The notes: generated by a model not told the origin, from the letters alone. 40,366 nt of DNA from Krumholzibacterium sp965370495 (GCA_965370495.1 CBDUUV010000007.1:1-40366); one strand, 5' to 3'. Counted from the first letter of the stretch, positions 22,950 to 32,549 are shown. A program made the numbers and translations.

Positions 22950-25022
22950 ATGATTAAAAAGAATATGACGCTTGGTGGAAGTGAGCTTTCCTTCGAAACG
23001 GGCAGGATCGCCAGACAGGCTGATGGCTCCGTTCTGATCGGAGAAGAAGGAACGGTAGTTCTGGTAACTGTTGTTTCTTCCAAGAAGGCGGATCACGGTA
23101 GAGGTTTTTTCCCGCTCTTTGTAGAATTCAGGGAAAAATTCTATGCGGCGGGAAGGATTCCTGGCGGGTTTTTCAAGCGTGAAGGTCGTATGAGTGACAG
23201 GGAAACCCTGAGCTGCCGCCTGATCGACAGGCCTGTCAGGCCCCTTTTCCCGGACGGGTTCATGCATGAGGTACAGATCGCCTGTACCGTGATCAGCAGC
23301 GATCAGGAGCATCAGGCGGATGTACTGGGTATAACAGGGGCGTCGATTGCCCTTAACCTTTCGCCGATTCCCTTCAATGGAATAATCAGCGGAGTCCGTG
23401 TTGGACTGAAGGATGACAAGTTTATTCTGAACCCCACTTTTGTCGAAGTGGAAGAGAGCGGACTGGAACTTGTCATTGCCGGATCAGATGATGCGATCAT
23501 CATGGTCGAAGGCGGAGCCGATCAGGTTTCGGAAGCGAAAATCATGGAGGCTCTTGATTTCGGACATGCCAGGATCAAGGAATTAAATGTGTTGCAGAGA
23601 GAATTTCTTGCTGAATGTGATATCCCGGCCAAGATGGAATTTACTCCTGAAGAGGTTGACGCCACGCTGAAAGAGAAACTAGTCAACGATTTTACCGCGG
23701 AGACTGACAGCCGATGCAGACTGAAGGGCAAGCATATCAGGGACAATGCACTCGGCGAACTTGCCGGGGAAGCGTTGACCAGGTACGAGGAAGAATATCC
23801 CGAGTCTGAAAAAGATATCAAAAAGATCATGCACGATATAGAACGTGATGCCGTCAGAAAAATGATCCTTGATGAGAAGATAAGGACTGACGGAAGAAAA
23901 TATGATGAGATCAGGGATATCACCTGCGAGGTCGGCATCCTTCCGCGTACTCACGGAAGTGCCCTTTTTACAAGGGGTGAAACGCAGAGCCTTGTCGTCA
24001 CAACACTTGGTACATCCCAGGATGAGCAGAGGATCGATGGGCTCCAGGGGGAATCATGGAAAAAATTCATGCTTCACTACAATTTTCCGCCGTATAGTGT
24101 TGGTGAGGTCGGTTTTTTCAGAGGCCCTGGCCGCAGAGAGATCGGGCATGGCATGCTGGCTGAGAGAGCCATTCAGCCTGTTTTGCCTTCTGAAGAGAAA
24201 TTCCCCTACACCATAAGGCTCGTGTCCGATATCATGGAATCGAACGGTTCCAGTTCGATGGCTTCCGTCTGCGGCGGTAGCCTGGCCCTGATGGATGCCG
24301 GTGTCCCTGTTGACAAAACGGTTGCCGGTATAGCGATGGGAATGGTCTTGGAGGGTGACAAATATGCCATACTTACCGATATTCTCGGACTTGAAGACCA
24401 TCTTGGCGATATGGATTTTAAGGTAACAGGGACAAGTGAAGGTATTACCGGGTTCCAGATGGATGTCAAGATCTCCGGAATATCCAGAGAAATAATGGAA
24501 GAAGCTCTTGAACATGCGCGGGTGGCCAGGCTCAAGATCATCGATATCATGACAAGCACGATAGCTGAAGCCAGGGATGATATTTCCCCGTATGCTCCGA
24601 AAATCGTCCAGATCAAGATCCCGGTTGACAAAATCAGGGAAATCATCGGTCCGGGAGGAAAGATGATCAGGCATATCCAGGATACAACAGGGGCCAAGAT
24701 CGACATCGATGATGATGGAACAGTCGCGATTGCGGCGGTGGATCAGGCATCCGGCGATCTGGCGCTCGAGATGGTCAATAATATCATAGCCGAAGCGGAA
24801 CTGGATAAGGTGTACAAGGGTGTTGTAAAAAGCATCGTTTCTTTCGGTGCTTTTGTAGAGATACTTCCTGGCAAAGACGGACTCCTGCATATTTCCGAAA
24901 TCGACACCAGACGGATAAACAGTGTGGAGGATGTTCTTACACTTGGACAGGAATTGGAAGTTAAAGTCATTGGAATCGATAGAGAAGGAAAGATAAGGTT
25001 GAGCCGAAAGGTCCTTCTCTAA
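22950..25022 (+). CDS. pnp: Polyribonucleotide nucleotidyltransferase (PNPase)
   Basis: PNPase degrades RNA 3' to 5' by phosphorolysis, as a trimer. Two RNase PH domains are seen (about 5-215 and 315-545), with FFPLFVEFREKFYAAGRIPGG in the first and RTHGSALFTRGETQ plus the SSSMASVCGG block in the second. They are joined by a helical domain. KH (about 555-610, IIGPGGKMIRHIQ) and S1 (about 618-688, VVKSIVSFGAFVEI) domains close the protein. I prefer ATG 22950 over 22932, because the GGAGG at 22934-22938 then sits as its Shine-Dalgarno 11 bases upstream. With the upstream start the protein would have six more residues. It ends directly after S1, without a long tail. Confidence 0.97.
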   Translation: MIKKNMTLGGSELSFETGRIARQADGSVLIGEEGTVVLVTVVSSKKADHGRGFFPLFVEFREKFYAAGRIPGGFFKREGRMSDRETLSCRLIDRPVRPLFPDGFMHEVQIACTVISSDQEHQADVLGITGASIALNLSPIPFNGIISGVRVGLKDDKFILNPTFVEVEESGLELVIAGSDDAIIMVEGGADQVSEAKIMEALDFGHARIKELNVLQREFLAECDIPAKMEFTPEEVDATLKEKLVNDFTAETDSRCRLKGKHIRDNALGELAGEALTRYEEEYPESEKDIKKIMHDIERDAVRKMILDEKIRTDGRKYDEIRDITCEVGILPRTHGSALFTRGETQSLVVTTLGTSQDEQRIDGLQGESWKKFMLHYNFPPYSVGEVGFFRGPGRREIGHGMLAERAIQPVLPSEEKFPYTIRLVSDIMESNGSSSMASVCGGSLALMDAGVPVDKTVAGIAMGMVLEGDKYAILTDILGLEDHLGDMDFKVTGTSEGITGFQMDVKISGISREIMEEALEHARVARLKIIDIMTSTIAEARDDISPYAPKIVQIKIPVDKIREIIGPGGKMIRHIQDTTGAKIDIDDDGTVAIAAVDQASGDLALEMVNNIIAEAELDKVYKGVVKSIVSFGAFVEILPGKDGLLHISEIDTRRINSVEDVLTLGQELEVKVIGIDREGKIRLSRKVLL

Positions 25023-25030
25023 AATACCAT

Positions 25031-26308
25031 ATGCTGAAACTGCCCAGACCACAAAAAGTACTGCTGAAATCTGGTGCCAGGCTGCTCTACCAGCGTAATC
25101 CGGTTTCTCCCACCGTAGCGTTCGGTGTCTGGATAACCAGAGGCTCCAGGAACGAGAAGCTTTCCGACAGGGGGGGCGCGCACCTTCTTGAGCATATGGT
25201 CTTCAGGGGGACTGCAAGGAGAACAGCCCTTCAGATTGCTTTCGATCTCGAGTCTGTCGGGGGGCAGTGGGATGCTTTTACAAGCAAAGAGGTCACCTGC
25301 TATCACGGCAAGGTCCTCGAAGAGCATTTCGCCAGTTTCGCGGATATCCTTGCGGATATTGTATTGTCTCCGTCCATCCAGGCAGATGCACTTCGTACCG
25401 AGATCAGAATAATTCAGGAGGAGATCCGGTCTGTTGCGGATTCGCCTGAGGAATCTGTGTATGAACTCTTTTTCAGGAACCTTTTCGATAAGGACCAGCT
25501 AGGATATCCTGTCACAGGGAGGATCAGTGATCTGGTAGGGTTCACCCGGAAAAAGCTCCTGGGGTTTCACAGGAGGACATATACCGGGCGAAATGCTGTT
25601 CTAGGCTTCGTGGGAAATATTCCTCTGAAAAAAGTCGTTGCCATTCTTGATGAAAAGTTCGTATTTCGACCCGGCACGGGTTCCATCGTGCCGGGTCCGA
25701 CTACATATACAGGAAAAAGAAAGGCTTACATAAAGCGGCCTGACATGGCGCAGTCGCATGTTTGTGTCGGTGTCAGGGTTTCTTCAGCATCCAACAGGGA
25801 CAGGTACCCGCTTATGGCCCTGTCCAGCATTTTGGGTGGTGGAGTGTCATCAAGGATGTTCCAGAGTCTCAGGGAGAATTCAGGGTTGGCATACTCGGTT
25901 TTTTCTCATGTCAATTTCTGGAATGATACAGGGGCCTTTTCCACTTTCTTCTCAGTTGATCCGAGGAATTTTCCCCGCGCACTGGAGCTGTTCCATTCTG
26001 AAATGGAAGAAGTCAGGCGCGGCGGCGTGAGAAAAGAAGAGCTTGAAAGCGCCATTGCCCAGCTCAAGGGATCGGTGATCTTTGGTATAGAGAGTGTGAA
26101 CAGCAGGTTATTCAGGCTTTTTCACAACGAGTTCTATTATGGAAAATACCGGGGCCTATCGACCCTGATAAGAAATATCGAGAGAATTGGTATCGATGAT
26201 ATCGCGGAGGTCGTGGATAAGTATTTCACGGAGGAGAGGCACACATATACTGCTGTTGGCCCTTTGTCGCTCAAAGGATTGATCCCGGAAGTAAAAAGGC
26301 GAAAATAA
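25031..26308 (+). CDS. M16-family zinc metallopeptidase (processing-protease-like)
   Basis: The 425-residue protein has the inverted zinc motif HLLEH (51-55) and a distal Glu (about residue 131, in IIQEEIRSV), the complete catalytic set of M16 peptidases. The second domain carries the usual SRMFQSLRENSGLAYSV block near 277-293 that supplies the substrate-contacting Arg/Tyr. Members of this clade are regularly found after pnp and before dut, and resemble mitochondrial processing peptidase beta subunit. The bacterial substrate is generally unknown. No signal peptide is seen, so it is probably cytoplasmic. It starts eight bases after pnp and overlaps dut by one base (TAATG). Confidence 0.93.
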   Translation: MLKLPRPQKVLLKSGARLLYQRNPVSPTVAFGVWITRGSRNEKLSDRGGAHLLEHMVFRGTARRTALQIAFDLESVGGQWDAFTSKEVTCYHGKVLEEHFASFADILADIVLSPSIQADALRTEIRIIQEEIRSVADSPEESVYELFFRNLFDKDQLGYPVTGRISDLVGFTRKKLLGFHRRTYTGRNAVLGFVGNIPLKKVVAILDEKFVFRPGTGSIVPGPTTYTGKRKAYIKRPDMAQSHVCVGVRVSSASNRDRYPLMALSSILGGGVSSRMFQSLRENSGLAYSVFSHVNFWNDTGAFSTFFSVDPRNFPRALELFHSEMEEVRRGGVRKEELESAIAQLKGSVIFGIESVNSRLFRLFHNEFYYGKYRGLSTLIRNIERIGIDDIAEVVDKYFTEERHTYTAVGPLSLKGLIPEVKRRK

Positions 26309-26754
26309 TGAAAGTACTCGTTCGATACCTTTCTCATCATGACGAGCTTCCACAGATCAGTCGAATGACATCGGGTTCCAGCGGGTTTGATATTCATGCT
26401 GCCTGTTCTGAGGACATCATTGTTAAACCGGGAAATGTGGTCCTTGTTCCATCAGGTCTCGAACTTTCCATTCCTGAAGGTTATGAAGCACAGGTACGCC
26501 CAAGGAGTGGGCTTGCCCTGAATAACAGGGTCGGGCTTCTCAACAGTCCTGGTACGATTGACAGTGATTACCGGGGTGAGGTTGGCGTCATTGTATATAA
26601 TTTCGGGGAAGAGGATTTTATTTTGCATCGAGGTGACAGAATAGCACAGATAGTCTTTTGCCGCCTGCCTGAAATCGAACTGGTTGAGATGGAAAAACTC
26701 GATTCAACAGGCCGGGGTGGGGGAGGATTCGGGCATACCGGGCAGGGGGAATGA
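26308..26754 (+). CDS. dut: Deoxyuridine 5'-triphosphate nucleotidohydrolase
   Basis: dUTPase converts dUTP to dUMP, keeping uracil out of DNA and supplying thymidylate synthesis. All five trimeric dUTPase motifs are readable in 148 residues: SSGFDIHA, PRSGLAL, the NSPGTIDSDYRGE loop with the catalytic Asp, RGDRIAQIVF and the C-terminal RGGGGFGHTGQ. The start shares one base with the M16 stop codon, so it is translationally coupled. Confidence 0.96.
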   Translation: MKVLVRYLSHHDELPQISRMTSGSSGFDIHAACSEDIIVKPGNVVLVPSGLELSIPEGYEAQVRPRSGLALNNRVGLLNSPGTIDSDYRGEVGVIVYNFGEEDFILHRGDRIAQIVFCRLPEIELVEMEKLDSTGRGGGGFGHTGQGE

Positions 26755-26755
26755 A

Positions 26756-27631
26756 ATGCCCTGGTTGATAGCGGCTGCTGTGGTCCTGATCGCTGTGATT
26801 TCATTACATATTATCTGGAGAGCCCGATGGGGTCCTCCCGCGCGTTTCTTTCCAAGAGTCCTGGCATATCACAAGGTCACTGGTTTCGAATTCGGTGGTA
26901 CATGGGTTCCAAAGGAAAGGTTTGTTTCTCAACTCGATTACCTCCTGGATTCCGGCTACAGGTTTATCGATGAGGATACCTTCCTGCAGACGGTTTCGGG
27001 AAAGCGCCAGCCCGGCGGCATGGAGATTCTGCTCACATTCGACGATGGCTACAGTATGCTTGTAGAGAATGCTGTTCCCGCGCTCGAGGACAGGAATATC
27101 CCGGCCCTGATTTTTCTCGTTACTTCCTATGTCGGAAGGGAGAACACGTGGGAACTTCAGCTCCCGGGCAGAAAATTTACTCACATGGGATGGGACGAGA
27201 TCCTGGATCTTTCGACAAGGGGGTTCAGTTTTGGTTCGCACACCCGTTCGCACCGGAATCTTACAAAACTCCCGATGAAAAATCTGCGCACTGAATTGTC
27301 GATATCGAGGGAAGTGATAGAGAACGCGACAGGATGCAGGGTCAGAACCCTTTCTTATCCGTTCGGTCGTTGTAATGCCGTGGTCAGGTCCGAGGCGGAA
27401 ACGGCTGGTTATGAAGCAGCATTTACTCTATATCCAGGGGGGCGTAATTCACGGATCGAACCTTTTGAATTGCGCAGGGAAGGAGTCTGGGTAATAGATA
27501 CGAATTGGTGCATCAGTACCAAACTGGCAGATGGCGGGCTTTTCTGGGCGGAAGATCTCAAGGGTAGAGCGATCAATGGTGTTGCCGGCCTGACGCCCCT
27601 GTTCATGAAAAAGACGCCGTTTGACATCTGA
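26756..27631 (+). CDS. Membrane-anchored polysaccharide deacetylase (NodB domain)
   Basis: This 291-residue protein begins with one membrane helix (about 3-21) followed by arginines, so the enzyme domain probably lies outside the cytoplasmic membrane. The NodB metal site is complete: LTFDDGYS (Asp96, Asp97) and SHTRSH (His162, His166). It is followed by the RTLSYPFGRCN motif, and LAYHKV lies at the front. Such enzymes remove N-acetyl groups from surface polysaccharide, peptidoglycan or exopolysaccharide; the substrate is not clear here. The ATG at 26756 follows the dut stop by one base with a G-rich site upstream. It is the last gene of the plus-strand cluster. Confidence 0.88.
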   Translation: MPWLIAAAVVLIAVISLHIIWRARWGPPARFFPRVLAYHKVTGFEFGGTWVPKERFVSQLDYLLDSGYRFIDEDTFLQTVSGKRQPGGMEILLTFDDGYSMLVENAVPALEDRNIPALIFLVTSYVGRENTWELQLPGRKFTHMGWDEILDLSTRGFSFGSHTRSHRNLTKLPMKNLRTELSISREVIENATGCRVRTLSYPFGRCNAVVRSEAETAGYEAAFTLYPGGRNSRIEPFELRREGVWVIDTNWCISTKLADGGLFWAEDLKGRAINGVAGLTPLFMKKTPFDI

Positions 27632-27774
27632 CCTCTATCCATAACCCCGTTCCTGCGCATGGCTCACTGACTTACGGTTCTTTTATGATGGGCCGAGCGT
27701 CCACCCGGTTGTTGATCCGGAATCGGTCTCATTATGCGATGATGCCGGCGGGGAAACGACTGAGCAGTTTCGAC

Positions 27775-27802
27775 CGGCCGGAATTCCGGCCGAATTTATT
27801 TT
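27775..27802 (+). terminator. Terminator after the polysaccharide deacetylase gene
   Basis: CGGCCGGAATTCCGGCCG (27775-27792) is a perfect 18-bp palindrome followed by AATTTATTTT, a T-rich tract on the plus strand. It sits between two convergent genes and directly follows the TAA of the minus-strand DUF4388 gene, so it may act in both directions. The minus-strand side lacks a T-run. The rest of 27632-27774 shows no gene. Confidence 0.6.
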
Positions 27803-28935
27803 CTGCGCAGGGAGTATGATTTGCCGCTTTCGCTTGTCCTGTATATCAGTCCTGCCTGCTGCGATTTCTCTATGATCTTTCCGGGCAGGATCCTCCTGGC
27901 GGTCAGGATTTCCAGGGTGAACGGATATGATCCGCTGATCGCGTTGTATTCTTCGAGGGCTTCAGCGAGAGAAGACTTCAGTTGTCTGAGTCTCAAATTG
28001 TCGATGTCTGCCGAGATCAGGGTCTCGGGGAATAAGTCTGTCTTTGTCACCGGCCCTTTGCGGGATGCAGCCCAACCAGGCGGGTTGAGCATGGGGACAA
28101 GGTATTCCCCTATAATGAAACTGGCTATCAGCAGGATTACAGTGGCAAAAACAGGCAGTGCCCGTATCTTTTTTCTTTCCTCTGTTTTGGGGATATCTTC
28201 AGTGAACTTTTCCTTGACGGCTTTTGAATCTTCTTTGATCTCGAGCAATTCTTTTTCCAGAAGTTCCTTGAGTGATTCGTAAGTGTTGAACCTGGCCATC
28301 CTGGAGTTTGTGATCAGATATTCCAGCGTCCGTTCGTTTTCAAGAAGCTCATAGATTACTTCCTCGTTCTTCCCGATTGAGAAACCGCTGGTCATCGGGA
28401 ACGGGAGTTTTGTAAAAATCATTTTATCACTCGAAAATATCTTTTTCATTTGAGGAAGTTCGTCGATACGCCGCATACTCTCCATCAGGATACCCTCGAC
28501 ATTGATCGATGCATACGACTTTACTCCGGTGAGGACATTGGTACCTGCTATGAACTTGTAGTGGCTTTTCGGCCAGGTAAGCACTTCCTGGACCGATTCG
28601 TATATCTGTTCGGTGAAGATCTGCCTGAGTTCATCCTCTGAAAAGTATTTTTCTGAAACAAGGATCTCAGTCAGGTCCATATTTGATTCAGACTGTATCT
28701 GTTGAAGGCTGTTCATCCTGTCACGATCTATGAATCCATATCGGAGCAGGAAATCCTTCAGCGGGTCTTTGGAGCGGTTCCTGCGGTCGCGCGTCGAGAT
28801 GATCATTCCGTTTTGAAAAAATATTGCTATTTTGCTTTTTGCGGTTATCGACAGCATTCCGGATTTTTTCTGAATGGAGATAAGCTGAAATATCTCACTC
28901 AGCCCGAAATCCTTTGCATTTCCTTCCAGTGCCAT
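27796..28935 (-). CDS. DUF4388 protein with a membrane helix and a pseudopilin-like C-terminal tail
   Basis: This 379-residue protein of unknown function has a three-part design. Residues about 1-160 are a DUF4388 (PATAN-type) module: ALEGNAKDFGLSEIFQLI, KSGMLSI and IAIFFQNGMII. It continues with a helical stretch of the kind found in two-component and gliding-type regulators. Residues 259-280 are a single transmembrane helix. Residues about 311-379 (LRQLKSSLAEALEEYN, then SGSYPFTLEIL and a closing Y-S-L strand) look like the globular part of a type II/IV pseudopilin, and would lie outside the cytoplasm. It follows the TPR/zinc-ribbon gene by 12 bases in one operon. The fusion suggests a signal or assembly link between a cytoplasmic DUF4388 domain and the periplasm; the pilin resemblance is by eye. 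Confidence 0.75.
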   Translation of the reverse strand: MALEGNAKDFGLSEIFQLISIQKKSGMLSITAKSKIAIFFQNGMIISTRDRRNRSKDPLKDFLLRYGFIDRDRMNSLQQIQSESNMDLTEILVSEKYFSEDELRQIFTEQIYESVQEVLTWPKSHYKFIAGTNVLTGVKSYASINVEGILMESMRRIDELPQMKKIFSSDKMIFTKLPFPMTSGFSIGKNEEVIYELLENERTLEYLITNSRMARFNTYESLKELLEKELLEIKEDSKAVKEKFTEDIPKTEERKKIRALPVFATVILLIASFIIGEYLVPMLNPPGWAASRKGPVTKTDLFPETLISADIDNLRLRQLKSSLAEALEEYNAISGSYPFTLEILTARRILPGKIIEKSQQAGLIYRTSESGKSYSLRRK

Positions 28936-28947
28936 CGGTATTCCTCT

Positions 28948-30885
28948 CTACAGGGAATCGAGAAAGGTCTCGAATTTTTCATTTTCGGCCATTGTTCCAG
29001 CCCGGGCCGGTTCGGGTTTCTTTTTCTCTTCTTCAGGCGCACTGGTTTCGGGAATGAAGTCAGCAGGGAGTACCCTGAAGTTTCTTTGTTCCTGGGGCGA
29101 GTTGATCTTCAGGTCGGAGAGAAACCCGAAAAGCAGTATCACGGCCGGGATGATAATCTTCCACAGGGGAGAAGGTGTACTGAGTACTCTCGGATCCTTG
29201 AAATAGAATCCTGACCATACCAATGCAAGTATTGCTGAGAAGTCGATCAACATCCAGGCCATTCCCGATATGGTCTTTCCATGCCAGATATGGGCTGTTC
29301 CCGGGATCAGGGCCGTTTTCCATCCAGCCTTGATATTTCTTGTTGAATAGACTTTCTGTCGCCTGTGCCTGAGTAGCGCTTCCATCACCTTTATGCTTGA
29401 TAATCCGCTGATAACCCCCGAACAGTCCTGGCACAGAAGCAGCCCCGTCTCGTTGCTGGAACATACCGGACAGGTCGCCCTGCCGCAATTATCACATTTT
29501 GATATTCTCCATGTTCCGGGCATCCTGCTGCTGATAATCATGCCAGTGAGTATTGACGCGGCCAGCAGGTATCCCAGCCACCTGAACGGAAAAAGGAGCC
29601 AGGGTACCAGGATCTCTCCGAAAAGGATATTCTTTCTTGATCTGGCTTCCCGTTCAGCCACCGACCAGAGCGTCTTCGGAGGAAAACACTCTTCATAAAC
29701 CGACAATTTCCTCAGGCTGGTGGCAGGGTGGTCCTTCCTGTACTGTTCGATCCCGTGTGAACTCGCATTTTTCAGAGCCAGGCTCGACTGAGCAAACAAC
29801 ATCTTGTTGATATATGCTTGGCCTATATTGAAATGCGCTATGGCATTGGTTGAATCGATAGCGAGTACGCTCTGGTACCCGGCCAGCGCCTTGTTGTAGT
29901 CTGCCTGCATGAAGTAGACGTTCCCAAGGTTTAGAAAAGCAGGCGCGAAATTATTCCGTAATGATACGGAAGCGAGCAGATGGTCCCTGGCTTTTTCATA
30001 ATTGCCGAGCCTGTACATCAGTGTGCCGAGAGCGAATTCCTTTTCCGCTTCAAATTGTGGATCCTCTATCTTCCTGATCGAATCAATAAGGACGGGCCCA
30101 CTGCCTGATGTATTTATCATGGAAAGCCTGCGTGTGATGCTGCCCTCGTCGATCGCGGGGACAAGAATATTTGAAAATGGTGCCATGACCGAAGCAACGC
30201 CTATGAATACAACCAGCAGCGAGACGGATGTTCTTTCTTTTTTACTCATAAATGCCCACAGGCTTATAATAAGCAGGGCCATATATGCAGCCACTCCGAG
30301 CCTCATGATCGCGAAAGCCAGGATGATCAGGACTCCGACAAATTTTTGCGGTGGGAATGAATATTTTCTGGAATATACTTCATGGATCTTATGATTGAGG
30401 AGCTGCCAGTATCTCAGCAACAGGACGATCAGAATGAGCAGCAGCGAGATGATCGCCGCCGTAACAAGGTGAAAAGAAAGATTCAAGGCAAGCAGCGACT
30501 GTCTGTTGAAACTTCCACACAGGCGTTTGAAACCTTCAAGCAAGTGAAAAAGAAAGTCCGGATGGCCATGCAGCAGTTCAAGGCGCGCCAGTGTAAACAT
30601 CGGATCAGGATAGTCGCCTGACAGGGAGCCGCTGAGAACCAGTTTTTCCTGTGCCCTTTCCCAGTCCCCGGCCTTGAGAAGTTTCAGGGCTTCCCCATAC
30701 AGTACACGGGAGGAGACAAGGAGTGAGGGGGCTCCACGGTCGAGTTGCGATTGTGAATAATTCTTCAGCAGGGGGTTGTCTATTTTTTCCAGTGAGTTAG
30801 CTGAAACGGGCTCGCAGAATGCAATGCAGGCCAGCATACAGATAACTGCCGTAACTATCCTTTGTGCCATAATTCTTTGTGTCAT
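28948..30885 (-). CDS. Multi-pass membrane protein with TPR repeats and a zinc ribbon
   Basis: This is a 645-residue protein of unknown function. It has a signal-like N-terminus (about 10-28) and a first TPR-like pair (about 60-110). Hydrophobic helices lie near 137-158, 182-210, 223-242 and 424-452, with two more near the C-terminus. At least three TPR units sit at about 281-385 (GNYEKARDHL, ADYNKALAGYQ). A double CxxC cluster, with Cys at 464, 467, 472, 475, 485 and 488, resembles a zinc ribbon or treble-clef site. The tail (about 610-645) is acidic and Pro-rich. It is cotranscribed with the DUF4388 gene. The ATG at 30885 has AAAGGTG just upstream; an ATG five codons in is possible. Confidence 0.7.
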   Translation of the reverse strand: MTQRIMAQRIVTAVICMLACIAFCEPVSANSLEKIDNPLLKNYSQSQLDRGAPSLLVSSRVLYGEALKLLKAGDWERAQEKLVLSGSLSGDYPDPMFTLARLELLHGHPDFLFHLLEGFKRLCGSFNRQSLLALNLSFHLVTAAIISLLLILIVLLLRYWQLLNHKIHEVYSRKYSFPPQKFVGVLIILAFAIMRLGVAAYMALLIISLWAFMSKKERTSVSLLVVFIGVASVMAPFSNILVPAIDEGSITRRLSMINTSGSGPVLIDSIRKIEDPQFEAEKEFALGTLMYRLGNYEKARDHLLASVSLRNNFAPAFLNLGNVYFMQADYNKALAGYQSVLAIDSTNAIAHFNIGQAYINKMLFAQSSLALKNASSHGIEQYRKDHPATSLRKLSVYEECFPPKTLWSVAEREARSRKNILFGEILVPWLLFPFRWLGYLLAASILTGMIISSRMPGTWRISKCDNCGRATCPVCSSNETGLLLCQDCSGVISGLSSIKVMEALLRHRRQKVYSTRNIKAGWKTALIPGTAHIWHGKTISGMAWMLIDFSAILALVWSGFYFKDPRVLSTPSPLWKIIIPAVILLFGFLSDLKINSPQEQRNFRVLPADFIPETSAPEEEKKKPEPARAGTMAENEKFETFLDSL

Positions 30886-31116
30886 TGCACCTTTTACAGC
30901 CTGTCCAGATCCCCTGTTTTAGGGAAATCCGGTTTAACTGTTCCTTTCAGTGGCGAATCGGCAATTATCGTGCCGTATTGCGCCGCATGGATGTATAAAG
31001 CCGGTACCGATATTTCGGTATTTACATAACTGTCCCGGAGTGTTACATAGATAGAGTGGATCGCAGGTGTATCCATGGCAGAAATACAGATAACTATACA
31101 AGACAGGGAGATAGAT

Positions 31117-32412
31117 ATGCAGGCGGCAGAGATTTCGGGAATAGGTGAGCTCAAAGAGCAGGAAGTTCTCCTGAAGGGCTGGGTATATAATATACGCTCC
31201 AGTGGGAAGCTCATATTTCTACAGCTGCGCGATGGTACCGGTATGATCCAGTGTATTGTGGAGAAAACTGTTATTGGTGATGAACTTTTCAGGCAGGCGA
31301 AGGAACTTACACAGGAATCGTCACTGGAGATATCCGGTAACGTCCGCGAAGATTCAAGAGCGCCAAGTGGTTATGAGCTTGGCGTTACGGGGCTGAAGAT
31401 TATTCAGGTCGCCGAAGATTATCCAATTACACCGAAAGAACATGGCAGTTCTTTTCTCATGGACAACAGGCACCTGTGGTTGAGGAGTTCCAGGCAGAAC
31501 GCCATCCTCAGGATTCGGGCCGGCCTTGTCCGGTATATCCGTGACTTTTTTGACAACAGGGGTTTTATTCTGTGCGATACGCCGATCTTCACACCGAGTG
31601 CCTGTGAGGGTACAACGACCCTTTTTGAGACCGATTATTTCGGAGACAAGGCATACCTGACCCAGAGCGGACAACTCTACAATGAGGCTACTGCCGCGGC
31701 GTTCAGGAAAGTTTACTGTTTCGGCCCCACCTTCAGGGCCGAGAAATCGAAGACGAGGCGCCACCTTATCGAATTCTGGATGGTCGAGCCGGAGGTCGCC
31801 TTCGCCGACCTCGATGATATCATGCAGCTTGCCGAGGACTTCATTGTAGAGATAGTCGGGCGTTCTCTCGAGGATCACAGAGATCTTCTCGTAAATGTTC
31901 TCGAGAGGGATATCACTTCTCTCGAGCGTGTCCAGCCACCCTTCCCGAGGGTTTCCTATCTGGAAGCTGCTGCTATTCTGAAAAAGAAGGGGATCGATTT
32001 CAAAGTCGGCGGAGATTTCGGAGGAAATGATGAGACCGTTCTCACAGAGGATTACGACAGGCCTTTCTTCGTGCACCGGTTCCCCGCGGCGATAAAAGCT
32101 TTCTACATGGAACAGGATCCGGATGATGCCAGTCTGAGCCTGTCGGTCGACCTGCTGGCTCCCGAGGGGTACGGCGAGATCATCGGTGGGGGGCAAAGAG
32201 CGCACGACCTCGAGTTCCTGCAGAGAAGAATCAGGGAACACGGGCTTCCGGAAAAGGCATTTGACTGGTATTTCGATCTAAGGCGCTACGGTACTTTCCA
32301 GCATTCCGGGTTCGGGCTCGGAGTTGAGCGTACACTGGCCTGGATTTGTGGTATCGACCATGTCAGGGAGACGATACCGTTCCCGAGGCTCATCAACAGG
32401 CTTTCGCCCTGA
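31117..32412 (+). CDS. asnS: Asparagine-tRNA ligase
   Basis: This enzyme charges tRNA-Asn directly, so asparaginyl-tRNA need not come only from transamidation in this organism. The 431-residue protein has an N-terminal OB anticodon-binding domain (LLKGWVYNIRSSGKLIFLQLRDGTG). The class IIb catalytic core has NRHLWLRS, TQSGQLYNE, FGPTFRAEKSKTRRHL with EFWMVEPE (motif 2), GGGQR, and GFGLGVERTLAW (motif 3). I prefer ATG 31117 because GGGAG lies seven bases upstream; an ATG at 31075 would add 14 non-conserved residues. The 231-bp divergent spacer upstream contains TTTACA at 31021 but no convincing -10. Confidence 0.95.
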   Translation: MQAAEISGIGELKEQEVLLKGWVYNIRSSGKLIFLQLRDGTGMIQCIVEKTVIGDELFRQAKELTQESSLEISGNVREDSRAPSGYELGVTGLKIIQVAEDYPITPKEHGSSFLMDNRHLWLRSSRQNAILRIRAGLVRYIRDFFDNRGFILCDTPIFTPSACEGTTTLFETDYFGDKAYLTQSGQLYNEATAAAFRKVYCFGPTFRAEKSKTRRHLIEFWMVEPEVAFADLDDIMQLAEDFIVEIVGRSLEDHRDLLVNVLERDITSLERVQPPFPRVSYLEAAAILKKKGIDFKVGGDFGGNDETVLTEDYDRPFFVHRFPAAIKAFYMEQDPDDASLSLSVDLLAPEGYGEIIGGGQRAHDLEFLQRRIREHGLPEKAFDWYFDLRRYGTFQHSGFGLGVERTLAWICGIDHVRETIPFPRLINRLSP

Positions 32413-32471
32413 CACGGTATTCAGGTTTTCCGATGCGTAAATCCGGATTATAATGAATCGTGGGTTCAATA

Positions 32472-32500
32472 TTGACCTTGCCGGGTTCATTTGCTAATTT
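32472..32500 (+). promoter_or_regulatory. Candidate promoter for the TPR-uvrA unit
   Basis: TTGACC (32472-32477) and TAATTT (32495-32500) are spaced by 17 bp, about 50 bases upstream of the TTG start. A T-rich leader and an AAGGAGG follow. Confidence 0.45.
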
Positions 32501-32549
32501 ACTAATGTTTTTTCGGTTTTTTCTTTCCTCTTTTCAAGGAGGAAATCCT

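Noticed and set aside
24054..25052. 332-codon minus-strand reading frame
   Set aside because: It is antisense to the conserved PNPase catalytic, KH and S1 domains, with no family resemblance of its own.
30894..31214. Small minus-strand gene ahead of the TPR/zinc-ribbon gene
   Set aside because: It ends eight bases before that start, which is tempting. It overlaps the asnS 5' end antisense, has no Shine-Dalgarno and has no recognisable domain.
31354..32241. 295-codon minus-strand frame
   Set aside because: It is a shadow of the asnS catalytic core.
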